A stretch of DNA of 64,000 nt, from assembly GCA_030645915.1 (NCBI GenBank), contig JAUSNO010000020.1, positions 1 through 64,000 on the forward strand, in the 5' to 3' direction. The DNA comes from Undibacterium sp. (GTDB taxonomy: Bacteria; Pseudomonadota; Gammaproteobacteria; Burkholderiales; Burkholderiaceae_D). The notes under the pieces were generated by a model, which saw only the letters and a list, made by a program, of their open reading frames with translations, was not told the DNA's origin and made no database searches. Positions 31,694 to 40,843 of this stretch are shown piece by piece (position 1 is the first letter of the stretch; each line of letters begins with the position of its first letter). A program made the position numbers and the translations under genes.

Positions 31694-31730
31694 AAAAGCC
31701 CCATCACCTGAAAATGATGGGGCTTTTTTT
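31694..31730 (+). terminator. intrinsic terminator after peptidase gene
   Basis: A 13-bp stem (AAAAGCCCCATCA, 31694-31706, with its complement 31715-31727) around an 8-nt loop, followed by TTTTTTT. A separate small inverted repeat ATCGAACC/GGTTCGAT lies just upstream at about 31674-31691. Confidence 0.92.
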
Positions 31731-31849
31731 ATCTAAAAACCGCTTCAGAAACAAGCAGCAAAGCATTTTTAAAGCCAAGCTTGATCCCCATCAAAAAGCA
31801 GCATGGCATGCAAAGGTAAAGTAAGGAAAAAATAGACTAGGAGATCAGC

Positions 31850-32425
31850 ATGTCCGTTAGAAACATCCATCCCATTGCCCTGGACATCATCCAGAAAGAG
31901 CACGAACACTTGTCTGCGGTGCTGCAAGGCATGCTGCATTTTGTGCGGGAGATACAAAGCGGCAACGATCGCCAGGATCTCAAGCTACTGCGGGCAATGC
32001 TGTACTACATCAATGAATATCCGGAACGCGTGCACCATCCCAAAGAAGATCAGATCCTGTTTGCCAAGATCAAGGAGCGCACGCATCAACTAGACAATGA
32101 ACTCGATGCCGTCAGCGAGCAGCACGGCAAGGGCGAACTATTGGCGCATCGTCTGCAGGATGCGTTATTGCGCTATGAATTTGGCGGTCAGGAAGCCTTT
32201 GCACACCTGCACACCTTGGTCGAACAATACGCTCACTTCTATTTCGCGCACATGCGCGCTGAAGAAGAGCGCATTCTGCCGGTTGCCAAGCAAGTGCTCA
32301 ATGACGCCGATTGGAAAGTAGTAGACGCCGCCTTCGTCGAGAATCAAAACAATCTGGACAAGACAGGCCAGCGCTATAAATATGATCTCTTGTTTGCGCA
32401 AATTTGCAGTGTCGCGCCGATATAG
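31850..32425 (+). CDS. hemerythrin-like HHE-domain protein
   Basis: 191 residues, four-helix HHE cation-binding fold. Putative diiron ligands: His of IIQKEHEHL, the HHPKED pair, the His/Glu of ELDAVSEQHGKGE and the H..H/E..E of YAHFYFAHMRAEEERI. Hemerythrin-like proteins bind O2 or NO or protect iron-sulfur clusters; a specific role cannot be assigned here. AGGAGATCAGC precedes the ATG. It lies between a terminator and a convergent receiver protein. Confidence 0.88.
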   Translation: MSVRNIHPIALDIIQKEHEHLSAVLQGMLHFVREIQSGNDRQDLKLLRAMLYYINEYPERVHHPKEDQILFAKIKERTHQLDNELDAVSEQHGKGELLAHRLQDALLRYEFGGQEAFAHLHTLVEQYAHFYFAHMRAEEERILPVAKQVLNDADWKVVDAAFVENQNNLDKTGQRYKYDLLFAQICSVAPI

Positions 32426-32501
32426 GGTTGTCGGACGACCCTAACGCTTTCGAGCCAGATTCGCTAGCAGATTCTGGCAAAAATCGGAGATAGGATAGAA
32501 A

Positions 32502-33086
32502 TTAATTTACCGCGGGTTTCTTGCGCAAGACCGCCAGAGTCTCTACGCGCTTCAACAGTTCCCTATCATTCCAGGGCTTCTTGAAAATGCCGAACAAGCC
32601 CTGATAATCATGCACGCGGGCTTGCAACTCGTCGTGTCCGGTAATGGCGATGATAGGAAGATCTTCAGTTTCCATACTGCCCTGGACGGCAGCGATCAAT
32701 TCCAGGCCATTCATATTCGGCATTTCCAGATCAGTCACCAGCACGGAGAAAAAATCATTCTGCAGTTTCTCCATCGCCTCCAGACCGTCTTTGGCCAAGT
32801 CAACGCGATAGCCGCCCGCTTCAAAAAGTTTGCTTAACTTGGCACGCGCCACGGCGGAATCATCGACGACCAGAATTGCTGGCCGGCTATCAAGCGGTGC
32901 GGCATCCGCCAACGGCTCTTGCTGCTCGACTTGTGTACCGGCATCCGCCGTTTTACCGCGCCCGATCAGCGTCAGGATAATCACCACAAGCACCGCCACG
33001 GGCAAGCCGACCGGTAGCAAATACACGCTCAGCAGATCGTGAATATGCGCGCCGAAATGAGCAAATGGAGATAGATTGGCATTCAT
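32502..33086 (-). CDS. membrane-anchored receiver-domain protein
   Basis: 194 residues. One strong membrane helix at about 22-42 (YLLPVGLPVAVLVVIILTLIG) and an acidic linker precede a complete receiver domain (about 69-190). It has AILVVDDSA, phospho-acceptor Asp119 in VLVTDLEMPNMNG, the Thr of IIAITGHDE and the Lys of GIFKKPWNDREL. There is no output domain. Tethering a receiver to the membrane is uncommon; it may act as a phosphate sink or a protein-interaction switch. No kinase is adjacent; the nearest orphan kinase is at 27158-29176. Confidence 0.88.
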   Translation of the reverse strand: MNANLSPFAHFGAHIHDLLSVYLLPVGLPVAVLVVIILTLIGRGKTADAGTQVEQQEPLADAAPLDSRPAILVVDDSAVARAKLSKLFEAGGYRVDLAKDGLEAMEKLQNDFFSVLVTDLEMPNMNGLELIAAVQGSMETEDLPIIAITGHDELQARVHDYQGLFGIFKKPWNDRELLKRVETLAVLRKKPAVN

Positions 33087-33307
33087 ACTTAAGTCATGGC
33101 ATAAAAAGGCATCGATATGGCAAACGGCAGGTCGTTGCAGGCGTTATTTGGCTCGGACTAGCTTAAATGCTTTGATTCAAGATGTCCAACAATCAACACT
33201 GCAACACCATGAAACGTTGCAAATTACCTAAAATAAGACGAGCTTCGGCGTGTACCAAGCCTATTGGCCAGTCATTGCATCAAAAACAAAAATTGGCACT
33301 ACCCTGT

Positions 33308-33370
33308 CACGCAACATCCATGCGGGTTTCCAAGCACATAGGCTGGAAACCCGCATGGATAGTGCGTGTT
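33308..33370. repeat. palindromic repeat element (near-perfect inverted repeat)
   Basis: Two arms of about 25 bp face each other. The inner 17 bp (ATCCATGCGGGTTTCCA, 33316-33332 and its complement at 33344-33360) are perfect, and both arms extend outward into CACGCA. It starts 7 bp beyond the hrpA stop. The 291-bp gap 33087-33377 contains nothing else recognisable. Similar sequence occurs at 3166-3231 and 56656-56688. It has no T-run, so it looks like a REP-type element that may stabilise the hrpA mRNA 3' end. Confidence 0.8.
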
Positions 33371-33377
33371 AGGCTAC

Positions 33378-36300
33378 CTATCTTTGCAAACTCTCCCACA
33401 CCTTTTGCAGACGTTTGGCCGAGACTGGCATCGGTGTGCGCAGTTCTTGTGCGAACAAGGAGACGCGTAGCTCTTCGAGTAGCCAGCGGAATTCAACCAG
33501 CTTGGGATCGGCATCCGGCCCCGATCTGCGCGGGGCGCGCTGCCACGGCTGGGCTACCGAGTTCCACTCTGCCATCAGCTTGGCGTCCCTGGCAGGGTCA
33601 GCCCTTAGCTTGTCCATGCGTACCGTGATGGCTTTGAGGTAGCGCGGGAAATGCGCCAACTGGCTGAAATCGTGCTCGGCGATGAAGCGTTTGCCGACCA
33701 GCATTTGCAGCTGGTTTTGCATGTCATTGGCGGCGTCCTTGTGCGCCTTGAGTGCTTGCAGCTTTTTCGGCAGGCTATAAAATTCGGCCAGGATTTGCGC
33801 CGCCAGCCGGGCGATTTCATTGGCCAGCAAATTCAGCCTGGCCTTACCTTCATCGCGACGTTTGTTGAATTCGCCAGAATTGGTCGGCAACGGGCTTTGC
33901 AAGAACGCGCTTTCCAGCGCAACCTGCACGATCTGCTCGCGCAGCTCTTCCTGCGAACCTAGCGACATGAATTGCATGCCCATCTGCTGCAAACCGGGGA
34001 TGTTTTTTTCCAGGAACTTGACTTGCTCTTTGAGTTGCAAGGCGAACAGGCGGCGCAGGCCGATGCGATGCACTCTCGCCGCTTCGTCCGGATCATCAAA
34101 GACTTCGATATGGCAATGCGTAACTTTATCTACCAAGGCCGGATAACCGATCAGGGTTTGCTTGCCTTGCTGAACTTCCAGCAGTTCTGGCAGGCTATCG
34201 AAGGTCCAGGCGGTCAGGTTTTCTTGCTGGATGGTGGCGGCTGGCTTGGCGCTGGTAGTGGTCTGGGCTGGATTCCCACCTGTACGCGATGGGCTTGCAA
34301 TAGGCGCGCTGGCAGTTTTACCGGAATCGAGCAAACTCAGTTTTTCTGCACTGGCGATGCGCTGAAAACTCTCTCTTGCCTGACCACCAAATTCTGCGCG
34401 TAGCGTGGCCAGATTGCGCCCCATTTCCAGCTGACGGCCATGCTCATCGACGACCTTGAAGTTCATCGTCAAATGCACCGGCAGCGTCTCAAATTTAAAA
34501 TCTGTCGTCAGGCATAAGAGGCCGGTTTGCTCGCGGATGTCAGCAATCACTGCATCGAGGAAATTTCCTGTACCGAACTCTTTGCGTTCACAAAATCCGG
34601 CAGCATAATTCGGCAGCGGCACACAATGGCGGCGGATTTTTTGCGGCAGCGATTTGATCAAGAGATGCACTTTTTCTTTCAGCATACCGGGCACTAGCCA
34701 TTCGCAACGGTCGCTCGATACCTGATTTAACGAAAACAGCGGCACCGTCATGGTCACGCCATCGCGTGGGCTGCCAGGTTCAAAATGGTAGCTGAGCTGC
34801 AGCGGAACACCCGAGACTTGCATGGCTTTCGGGAACACTTCGGTCGTGATGCCGGCAGCTTCATGCCGCATCAATTCTTCTTTATTCAGGTACAGCGATT
34901 TCTGCGTCTCTTTGCTCGCGTCCTTATGCCATTGTTCCAGTTGCACCACGTTGTAGACATCGGCAGGAATCAGCTTGTCATAGAAGGCGACGATCAGTTG
35001 CTCGTCCACCAGCACATCGATGCGGCGCGACTTGTGTTCCAGATTTTCAATCTCACGTACCAGCTTTTGGTTATAGGCAAAGAACGGCAAACGGGTTTCA
35101 ATTTCGCCCCCGACCAGCGCGTCACGGATAAAGATTTCGCGCGCTTCCGCCGGATGCGTTAAGCCGTATTGGATACGTCGCTGGCTATACACCACCAGGC
35201 CATACAGAGTCGCCCGCTCAAAGGCTGAGACTTGCCCGGCACGCTTCTCCCAGCGTGGTTCGCCGTAGGATTTTTTCAGCAGATGGCCGCCGATTTTCTC
35301 TAGCCATTCTGGCTGGATCTGCGCGATGCAACGGCCATACAGACGCGTGGTATCGACTAACTCAGCAGCGATCACCCATCGCCCTGCCTTCTTGGCCAGG
35401 CTGGAACCGGGCCAGATAAAAAACTTGATACCGCGGGCACCGAGGTAATGCGCTTCCTCATCGGATTTGTAACCGATATTCCCCAGCAAACCGGTCAGCA
35501 AGGATAGATGCAATTGCTCGTAAGTAGCGGGCGTTTCGTTCAGGCGCCAGCCCTGCTCCTTGACGATGGTGAGCAACTGACTATGTACCTCGCGCCATTC
35601 GCGCAAGCGCATCTGGCTGAGGAAATTGGCGCGGCAATTGTCTTGCAACTGGCGATTGGTTTTCTTGTGTTCTATCGCCTCTTCAAACCATTTCCAGATT
35701 TTCAGATACGAGATGAATTCGGATTTTTCATCGGCGAATTTCTTGTGCGCGGCGTCCGCCGCGGCTTGCGCCTCCATCGGCCGGTCGCGCGGATCTTGCA
35801 CCGACAAGGCAGCGGCGATGATCAATACTTCCTGCAAAGCCTGATTGTCGCGTGCCGCCAAAATCATGCGACCCACGCGCGGGTCTAGCGGCAACTTGGC
35901 GAGTTGCCTGCCGACTGGCGTCAGGTGATTGCCCTCGTCCATCGCACCCAGCTCTTGCAGTAATTGATAACCGTCGGCAATTGCCCTGCCCGGCGGCGGC
36001 TCGATGAAAGGGAAACTCTCTACATCGGTCAGGTGCAAGGACTTCATGCGCAAGATCACCGCCGCCAACGACGAGCGCATGATCTCTGGCTCGGTAAATT
36101 TCGGGCGATTATTGTAGTCTTGCTCTTCGTACAGACGGATGCAGACACCCGCGGCAACACGGCCGCAACGGCCGGCGCGCTGGTTCGCCGCTGACTGCGC
36201 GACAGCTTCCACCTGCAATTGCTCGACCTTATTGCGGTAGCTGTAACGCTTGACGCGCGCCATGCCAGCATCGACCACGTAGCGGATGCCTGGCACCGTC

Positions 36301-37469
36301 AATGAAGTCTCGGCCACGTTGGTGGCGAGTACGATGCGGCGCGCATTCGATACCTTGAACACGCGCTCCTGTTCCTGCGCCGAGAGGCGGGCAAACAGCG
36401 GCAAGATCTCGACATGGGCCGGATGGTGCTTGCGCAAGGCCTCGGCGGTATCGCGGATTTCGCGTTCGCCCGGCAGAAACACCAGCACATCGCCCGAGCC
36501 TACACGGCATAACTCATCGACCGCATCGGTGATGGCCGTCATCAGGTCACGTTCTTTATCTTTCTCGTCATTTTGCACCGGGCGATAACGTATTTCTACC
36601 GGGTACAAGCGTCCCGACACCTCGATCACCGGGGCGGGTTTGTCGTTGATATCGGCGAAATGATTGGCAAAGCGCTGCGCGTCGATGGTGGCCGACGTGA
36701 TGATCAGCTTGAGGTCGCGCCGCTTGGGCAGAATTTGCTTGAGATAACCCAGCAGAAAATCGATGTTCAGGCTGCGTTCATGCGCTTCATCGATGATGAT
36801 GGTGTCGTATTGCTTAAGCAGCGGATCGGTCTGCGTCTCTGCCAGCAAGATACCGTCGGTCATCAGCTTGACCGAGGCGCCTTTTGTCAAGGTATCGGTA
36901 AAACGTACCTTAAAACCTACATGCTCGCCCAAGGGAGAATTGAGCTCCTGCGCTATCCGTTTTGCGGTCGATGAGGCAGCGATACGGCGCGGCTGGGTGT
37001 GGCCTATCATGCCTTTTTGGCCGCGCCCCAGCTCCAGGCAAATCTTGGGCAATTGCGTGGTCTTGCCCGAACCGGTTTCGCCACAGACGATGATGACCTG
37101 ATGTTTTTGCAAAGCCTCGGCGATTTCTGCGCGCCTGCCGGATACCGGCAACTCTTCCGGGTAAGTAATGACCGGCGGCGGGTTACGGAATGGCAGCTCA
37201 GGCGAACTCAATTCGGGAGACGCATTATCGACGCGCCTTTCAGGCCTCTTTTGGCCTGCAGGCCGCACCGGCATTGCGTCTTTGTTTTGCGACTTTTGTA
37301 CCACAGGAGGTTTCTTGACCTCGCTGGACTTGGCTTGCTGGGTTTGCTGGGTTTGACGTGAGCTATCACGCGAACTGTCACGCAAGGCATTGCGCAACTG
37401 GAGTAAATCGGTAGCGACTTTTTCCGAAGAATTTTTAGATGATTTTATAGATGACATAGCGGGTGGCAT
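33378..37469 (-). CDS. hrpA: ATP-dependent RNA helicase HrpA
   Basis: About 1363 residues. ATG 37469 is chosen because a perfect GGAGG lies 6 nt upstream; the frame is open to 37616, but that would run into argA. Seen: Walker A ETGSGKTTQLPKI, the DEAH box IIDEAHERS, motif III SATIDAQRF, motif VI ANQRAGRCGRVAAGV, then the ratchet/OB region and the long DUF3418 C-terminal part, as in E. coli HrpA (about 1300 residues). It is linked to mRNA processing and ribosome rescue. Divergent argA starts only 12 bp away. A palindromic repeat follows the stop. Confidence 0.95.
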   Translation of the reverse strand: MPPAMSSIKSSKNSSEKVATDLLQLRNALRDSSRDSSRQTQQTQQAKSSEVKKPPVVQKSQNKDAMPVRPAGQKRPERRVDNASPELSSPELPFRNPPPVITYPEELPVSGRRAEIAEALQKHQVIIVCGETGSGKTTQLPKICLELGRGQKGMIGHTQPRRIAASSTAKRIAQELNSPLGEHVGFKVRFTDTLTKGASVKLMTDGILLAETQTDPLLKQYDTIIIDEAHERSLNIDFLLGYLKQILPKRRDLKLIITSATIDAQRFANHFADINDKPAPVIEVSGRLYPVEIRYRPVQNDEKDKERDLMTAITDAVDELCRVGSGDVLVFLPGEREIRDTAEALRKHHPAHVEILPLFARLSAQEQERVFKVSNARRIVLATNVAETSLTVPGIRYVVDAGMARVKRYSYRNKVEQLQVEAVAQSAANQRAGRCGRVAAGVCIRLYEEQDYNNRPKFTEPEIMRSSLAAVILRMKSLHLTDVESFPFIEPPPGRAIADGYQLLQELGAMDEGNHLTPVGRQLAKLPLDPRVGRMILAARDNQALQEVLIIAAALSVQDPRDRPMEAQAAADAAHKKFADEKSEFISYLKIWKWFEEAIEHKKTNRQLQDNCRANFLSQMRLREWREVHSQLLTIVKEQGWRLNETPATYEQLHLSLLTGLLGNIGYKSDEEAHYLGARGIKFFIWPGSSLAKKAGRWVIAAELVDTTRLYGRCIAQIQPEWLEKIGGHLLKKSYGEPRWEKRAGQVSAFERATLYGLVVYSQRRIQYGLTHPAEAREIFIRDALVGGEIETRLPFFAYNQKLVREIENLEHKSRRIDVLVDEQLIVAFYDKLIPADVYNVVQLEQWHKDASKETQKSLYLNKEELMRHEAAGITTEVFPKAMQVSGVPLQLSYHFEPGSPRDGVTMTVPLFSLNQVSSDRCEWLVPGMLKEKVHLLIKSLPQKIRRHCVPLPNYAAGFCERKEFGTGNFLDAVIADIREQTGLLCLTTDFKFETLPVHLTMNFKVVDEHGRQLEMGRNLATLRAEFGGQARESFQRIASAEKLSLLDSGKTASAPIASPSRTGGNPAQTTTSAKPAATIQQENLTAWTFDSLPELLEVQQGKQTLIGYPALVDKVTHCHIEVFDDPDEAARVHRIGLRRLFALQLKEQVKFLEKNIPGLQQMGMQFMSLGSQEELREQIVQVALESAFLQSPLPTNSGEFNKRRDEGKARLNLLANEIARLAAQILAEFYSLPKKLQALKAHKDAANDMQNQLQMLVGKRFIAEHDFSQLAHFPRYLKAITVRMDKLRADPARDAKLMAEWNSVAQPWQRAPRRSGPDADPKLVEFRWLLEELRVSLFAQELRTPMPVSAKRLQKVWESLQR

Positions 37470-37475
37470 TATAAT
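37470..37475 (+). promoter_or_regulatory. argA: TATAAT -10 element immediately before argA
   Basis: A perfect TATAAT ends 6 bp before the argA ATG (37482), so transcription would begin at or next to the start codon, giving a leaderless mRNA. No strong -35 is seen at the right distance (best is a poor match near 37446). The hrpA Shine-Dalgarno sequence occupies the same 12 bp on the other strand. Confidence 0.45.
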
Positions 37476-37481
37476 CCTCCC

Positions 37482-38792
37482 ATGGAAAATTCTGTTCAAT
37501 TCGTTCAATGGCTGCGCTCGGTCGCGCCGTATATTCACGCCTTTCGCGGCAAGACCTTTGTTGTGGCGTTTCCCGGTGAACTGGTGATGGCTGGCGCCCT
37601 GCATGTGCTGGCGCAAGATCTGTCCCTATTGCATGCACTTGGCATCAGGATAGTGATCGTCCACGGCTCACGTCCGCAGGTGGCGGAGCAGCTGGCATTG
37701 CGTAATGTCGAGGGGCGCTTTCACAATGGCATCCGCATTACCGATACCGCCGCGCTGGAGTGCTCAAAAGAAGCTGCCGGCGAATTGCGTCTGGATATCG
37801 AGGCGGCATTTAGCCAAGGGTTGCCAAATACACCGATGGCACATTCGGCGATACGCATCATTTCAGGCAACTTCATTACGGCCAAACCTATCGGCATCGT
37901 CGATGGCGTCGATTTTCAATTGACTGGTGTGGCGCGCAAGGTCGCGTATGAAACCATTCACCCGATTTTGCAGGCAGGTAATCTGGTGCTGTTGTCACCG
38001 CTTGGTTTCTCACCGACCGGCGAGGCCTTCAACCTGACGATGGAAGACGTTTCAGTCTCTGCGGCGATTGCGCTGCATGCGGACAAATTGATTTTCATCT
38101 CTGAAACGCCGATGATGGCCGATCAGGATGGCGACGAGATTCGTGAACTGTCTTTTACTCAAGCGGAGCAGGAACTCAAAGCTGGCTACCTGCCCGCCGA
38201 TTCCGCCTTCTATCTGGAACATGCGGTCAAAGCTTCACGTGGCGGTGTCAACCGGATACATATTGTCCCCTACCAGGTGGACGGCTCAGCCCTGCTGGAA
38301 CTATTTACCCATGATGGCGTGGGCACCATGGTCTCTTCTGAAAACCTGGAAAGCTTGCGCGAAGCGACGATTGAAGACGTAGGCGGCATCATCAAGCTGA
38401 TCGAACCACTGGAAGCCGATGGCACTTTGGTCAAACGGGGTCGTGAATTGCTGGAGCGTGAAATCAGTTATTTCTCGGTAATTGAGCATGACGGTGTCAT
38501 TTTTGGTTGCGCCGCGCTGTATCCTTTCCCGTTTGAAAAAATGGCAGAAATGGCCTGCCTGACGGTCAACCCGGAAGTGCAAAGCCAGGGCGATGGCGAA
38601 CGCATCCTGAAGCACATGGAAAAACGCGCTCGCCGAGCTGGCTTTCATTCGCTGTTTGTCCTGACAACACGCACGGCGCACTGGTTCATGAAGCGCGGTT
38701 TTGTCAGCGCCACCGTGGATGATTTGCCAAAAGACCGGCAAAAAATGTATAACTGGCAGCGTAAATCTTTAGTACTGATCAAGCAACTGTGA
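37482..38792 (+). CDS. argA: amino-acid N-acetyltransferase (N-acetylglutamate synthase)
   Basis: 436 residues, the classical ArgA fusion. An N-terminal amino-acid-kinase-like domain (about 15-280) has YIHAFRGKTFVVAFPGEL, HALGIRIVIVHGSRPQV and GRFHNGIRITD. A C-terminal GNAT domain (about 295-436) has LTVNPEVQSQGDGERILKHME and LFVLTTRTAHWFMKRGF. It makes N-acetylglutamate, the first step of arginine synthesis, and the kinase-like domain normally mediates arginine inhibition. No Shine-Dalgarno is visible ahead of the ATG. yggX follows by 73 bp. Arginine supply is relevant to the cyanophycin genes in this window, but they are 20 kb away. Confidence 0.95.
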   Translation: MENSVQFVQWLRSVAPYIHAFRGKTFVVAFPGELVMAGALHVLAQDLSLLHALGIRIVIVHGSRPQVAEQLALRNVEGRFHNGIRITDTAALECSKEAAGELRLDIEAAFSQGLPNTPMAHSAIRIISGNFITAKPIGIVDGVDFQLTGVARKVAYETIHPILQAGNLVLLSPLGFSPTGEAFNLTMEDVSVSAAIALHADKLIFISETPMMADQDGDEIRELSFTQAEQELKAGYLPADSAFYLEHAVKASRGGVNRIHIVPYQVDGSALLELFTHDGVGTMVSSENLESLREATIEDVGGIIKLIEPLEADGTLVKRGRELLEREISYFSVIEHDGVIFGCAALYPFPFEKMAEMACLTVNPEVQSQGDGERILKHMEKRARRAGFHSLFVLTTRTAHWFMKRGFVSATVDDLPKDRQKMYNWQRKSLVLIKQL

Positions 38793-38865
38793 TCCGCCCT
38801 GCATCAAGTAGCAATTCAGTCTTATAATCGCGTTTGTTTACAGATTTACTATAGGAATTATCACC

Positions 38866-39138
38866 ATGGCACGTACCATTCACTGCATCAAATTGGACAA
38901 AGACGCTGAGGGTCTGGATTTCCCTACCTATCCTGGCGAACTAGGTAAAAGAATTTACGAGAATGTTTCAAAAGAAGCCTGGGCCGCCTGGCTCAAGCAT
39001 CAGACCATGTTGGTCAATGAAAACCGTTTGAACCTGGCTGACACGCGTGCGCGCAAATACCTGGCGACACAGATGGAAAAACATTTCTTTGGTGACGGTG
39101 CCGATGCCGCCCAAGGTTACGTACCACCAGCTGATTAA
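38866..39138 (+). CDS. yggX: oxidative damage / Fe(II) trafficking protein YggX
   Basis: 90 residues, full length. The family signature is clear: ARTIHCIKL near the start with the conserved Cys, [37 protein letters not shown] and [15 protein letters not shown]. YggX protects iron-sulfur clusters from oxidation and is implicated in labile iron handling. It is downstream of argA and ends at a bidirectional terminator. Confidence 0.97.
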   Translation: MARTIHCIKLDKDAEGLDFPTYPGELGKRIYENVSKEAWAAWLKHQTMLVNENRLNLADTRARKYLATQMEKHFFGDGADAAQGYVPPAD

Positions 39139-39154
39139 ATCGTTAGCTGCATAT

Positions 39155-39186
39155 AAAAAAGCGAGCAAATCATTGCTCGCTTTTTT
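39155..39186. terminator. bidirectional intrinsic terminator between yggX and aceB
   Basis: A 14-bp stem with A-run, GCGAGCAA and its complement TTGCTCGC, then a T-run, around a 4-nt loop. It lies between convergent yggX and malate synthase genes and should end both transcripts. Confidence 0.92.
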
Positions 39187-39204
39187 TATGGCATTTTCAG
39201 AAAA

Positions 39205-40791
39205 TCAAATTTCTTCGTACAGCGCCAGTGTCAGGAATTCTGCGAAATTTTCCGAAGTCGACATCTCTTCAAAGATTTGCGCAGCACGGTCATAAGTTGC
39301 ACCGCTACCGACAGATTCTTTCACCTTGAGCAATTCTTCCGGGATCATTGCACGCACCATATCTGCAGTGATCTTGCGACCATCTTCCAGCTTGCCTTTA
39401 GGTGTACGTATCCACTGCCATACTTGCGAACGGCTGATTTCTGCGGTCGCTGCATCTTCCATCAGATTGTGAATTGGCACGCAACCATTGCCTGCCAACC
39501 AAGCGCCCAAGTAATGAATACCGACGTTGATGTTGTAGCGCAGGCCGGCTTCGGTAATCGGCGTTTCCGGCTGAAAGTTCAACAGATCCTTGGCGCTGAC
39601 TTCGATATCAGGACGCTGCTTGGAAATTTGATTTGGTGCATCGCCCAGCACTTTTTTGAATTCCGTCATCGCCAGATCGACCAAGCCAGGGTGAGCGACC
39701 CAACCGCCATCGTAGCCATCTGCCGCATCGCGTGCCTTGTCAGTACGCACACCGCCCATGGCGATGTCGTTCTTTTCCGGATCATTCTTGATAGGGATCA
39801 ACGCCGCCATGCCACCGATCGCCGGCGCATTGCGCTTGTGGCAGGTCTTCAACAATAACAACGCGTAAGAGCGCATGAATGGCGCAGTCATCGTTACCTT
39901 GGCTCGATCGGCCAGGCAGAAATCTTTATCGTTCTTGAATTTCTTGATGCAGGAGAAAATGTAATCCCATCGACCTGCGTTCAAGCCTGAACTATGTTCG
40001 CGCAATTCGTACAAAATCTCATCCATTTCAAATGCAGCGACGATGGTTTCGATCAATACGGTTGCCTTGATCGTGCCTTGTGGCAGACCGATTTCATTTT
40101 GTGCCATGACGAAAATATCATTCCACAAACGCGCCTCCAGATGCGATTCCATCTTAGGCAGATAGAAATAAGGGCCAGCACCGCGCGCCAGTTGTTCCTT
40201 GGCGTTATGGATCAGGAACAAGGCAAAATCAAAAATACCGCCGGAGACACGCTTGCCATCGACCAGCACATGCTTCTCGTCCAGATGCCATCCGCGTGGA
40301 CGCACAACCAGGGTGGCGATCGTGTCGTTGAGCTTATAGCTTTTGCCATTTTGCTCCATGCTGATGGTGCGACGTACCGCATCACGCATATTGATCTGAC
40401 CGGTAATCTGGTTATCCCAATTTGGCGTATTGGAATCTTCAAAGTCGGTCATGTAACTGTCAGCGCCAGAATTAAAGGCGTTGATGACCATCTTGCGCTC
40501 AACCGGGCCGGTGATTTCTACGCGACGGCATTCCAGCGCTTTCGGGATCGGCGAGATCTTCCAGTCGCCTTCACGTATGTGTTTAGTCTCAGGTAAAAAA
40601 TCCGGCAATTCACCTGCATCCAGACGCGCCGCGCGCGCTGTTCTTGCGGCCAGCAATTCCTGGCGGCGAGGTTCAAATGCACGGCTAAGTTTGGCGACTA
40701 AAGCCAATGCATCAGGCGTCAATATTTGTTCAAAACCTGGCTTGATCTCACCGGTAATTTGCATACCTGCTGGCAGTGTCAATTGCGTCAT
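39205..40791 (-). CDS. aceB: malate synthase A
   Basis: About 528 residues from ATG 40791, where GGGAG lies 6 nt upstream; ATG 40794 is an alternative, and the frame is open further but without support. Seen: TDFEDSNTPNWDN, the substrate region RPRGWHLDEKHV, LFLIHNAKEQLARGAGPYFYLPKMESHLEARLW, GTIKATVLIETI, GRWDYIFSCIKKF and YNINVGIHYLGAWLAGNGCVPI. It condenses glyoxylate and acetyl-CoA to malate. It follows a HAD-type hydrolase gene by 52 bp on the same strand, so the two probably form an operon. No isocitrate lyase is in the window. Confidence 0.97.
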   Translation of the reverse strand: MTQLTLPAGMQITGEIKPGFEQILTPDALALVAKLSRAFEPRRQELLAARTARAARLDAGELPDFLPETKHIREGDWKISPIPKALECRRVEITGPVERKMVINAFNSGADSYMTDFEDSNTPNWDNQITGQINMRDAVRRTISMEQNGKSYKLNDTIATLVVRPRGWHLDEKHVLVDGKRVSGGIFDFALFLIHNAKEQLARGAGPYFYLPKMESHLEARLWNDIFVMAQNEIGLPQGTIKATVLIETIVAAFEMDEILYELREHSSGLNAGRWDYIFSCIKKFKNDKDFCLADRAKVTMTAPFMRSYALLLLKTCHKRNAPAIGGMAALIPIKNDPEKNDIAMGGVRTDKARDAADGYDGGWVAHPGLVDLAMTEFKKVLGDAPNQISKQRPDIEVSAKDLLNFQPETPITEAGLRYNINVGIHYLGAWLAGNGCVPIHNLMEDAATAEISRSQVWQWIRTPKGKLEDGRKITADMVRAMIPEELLKVKESVGSGATYDRAAQIFEEMSTSENFAEFLTLALYEEI

Positions 40792-40843
40792 CATGTGCTC
40801 CCTATGTATAAAAAATAATCGAAAAATAATCAAAAAATAAAAA

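Noticed and set aside
33182..33628. 148-codon plus-strand frame overlapping the palindromic repeat and hrpA 3' end
   Set aside because: It runs through the repeat and antisense to hrpA; no ribosome site or domain.
37470..37616. Longer N-terminus of hrpA
   Set aside because: It would overlap the argA coding sequence, and ATG 37469 has a perfect GGAGG upstream.
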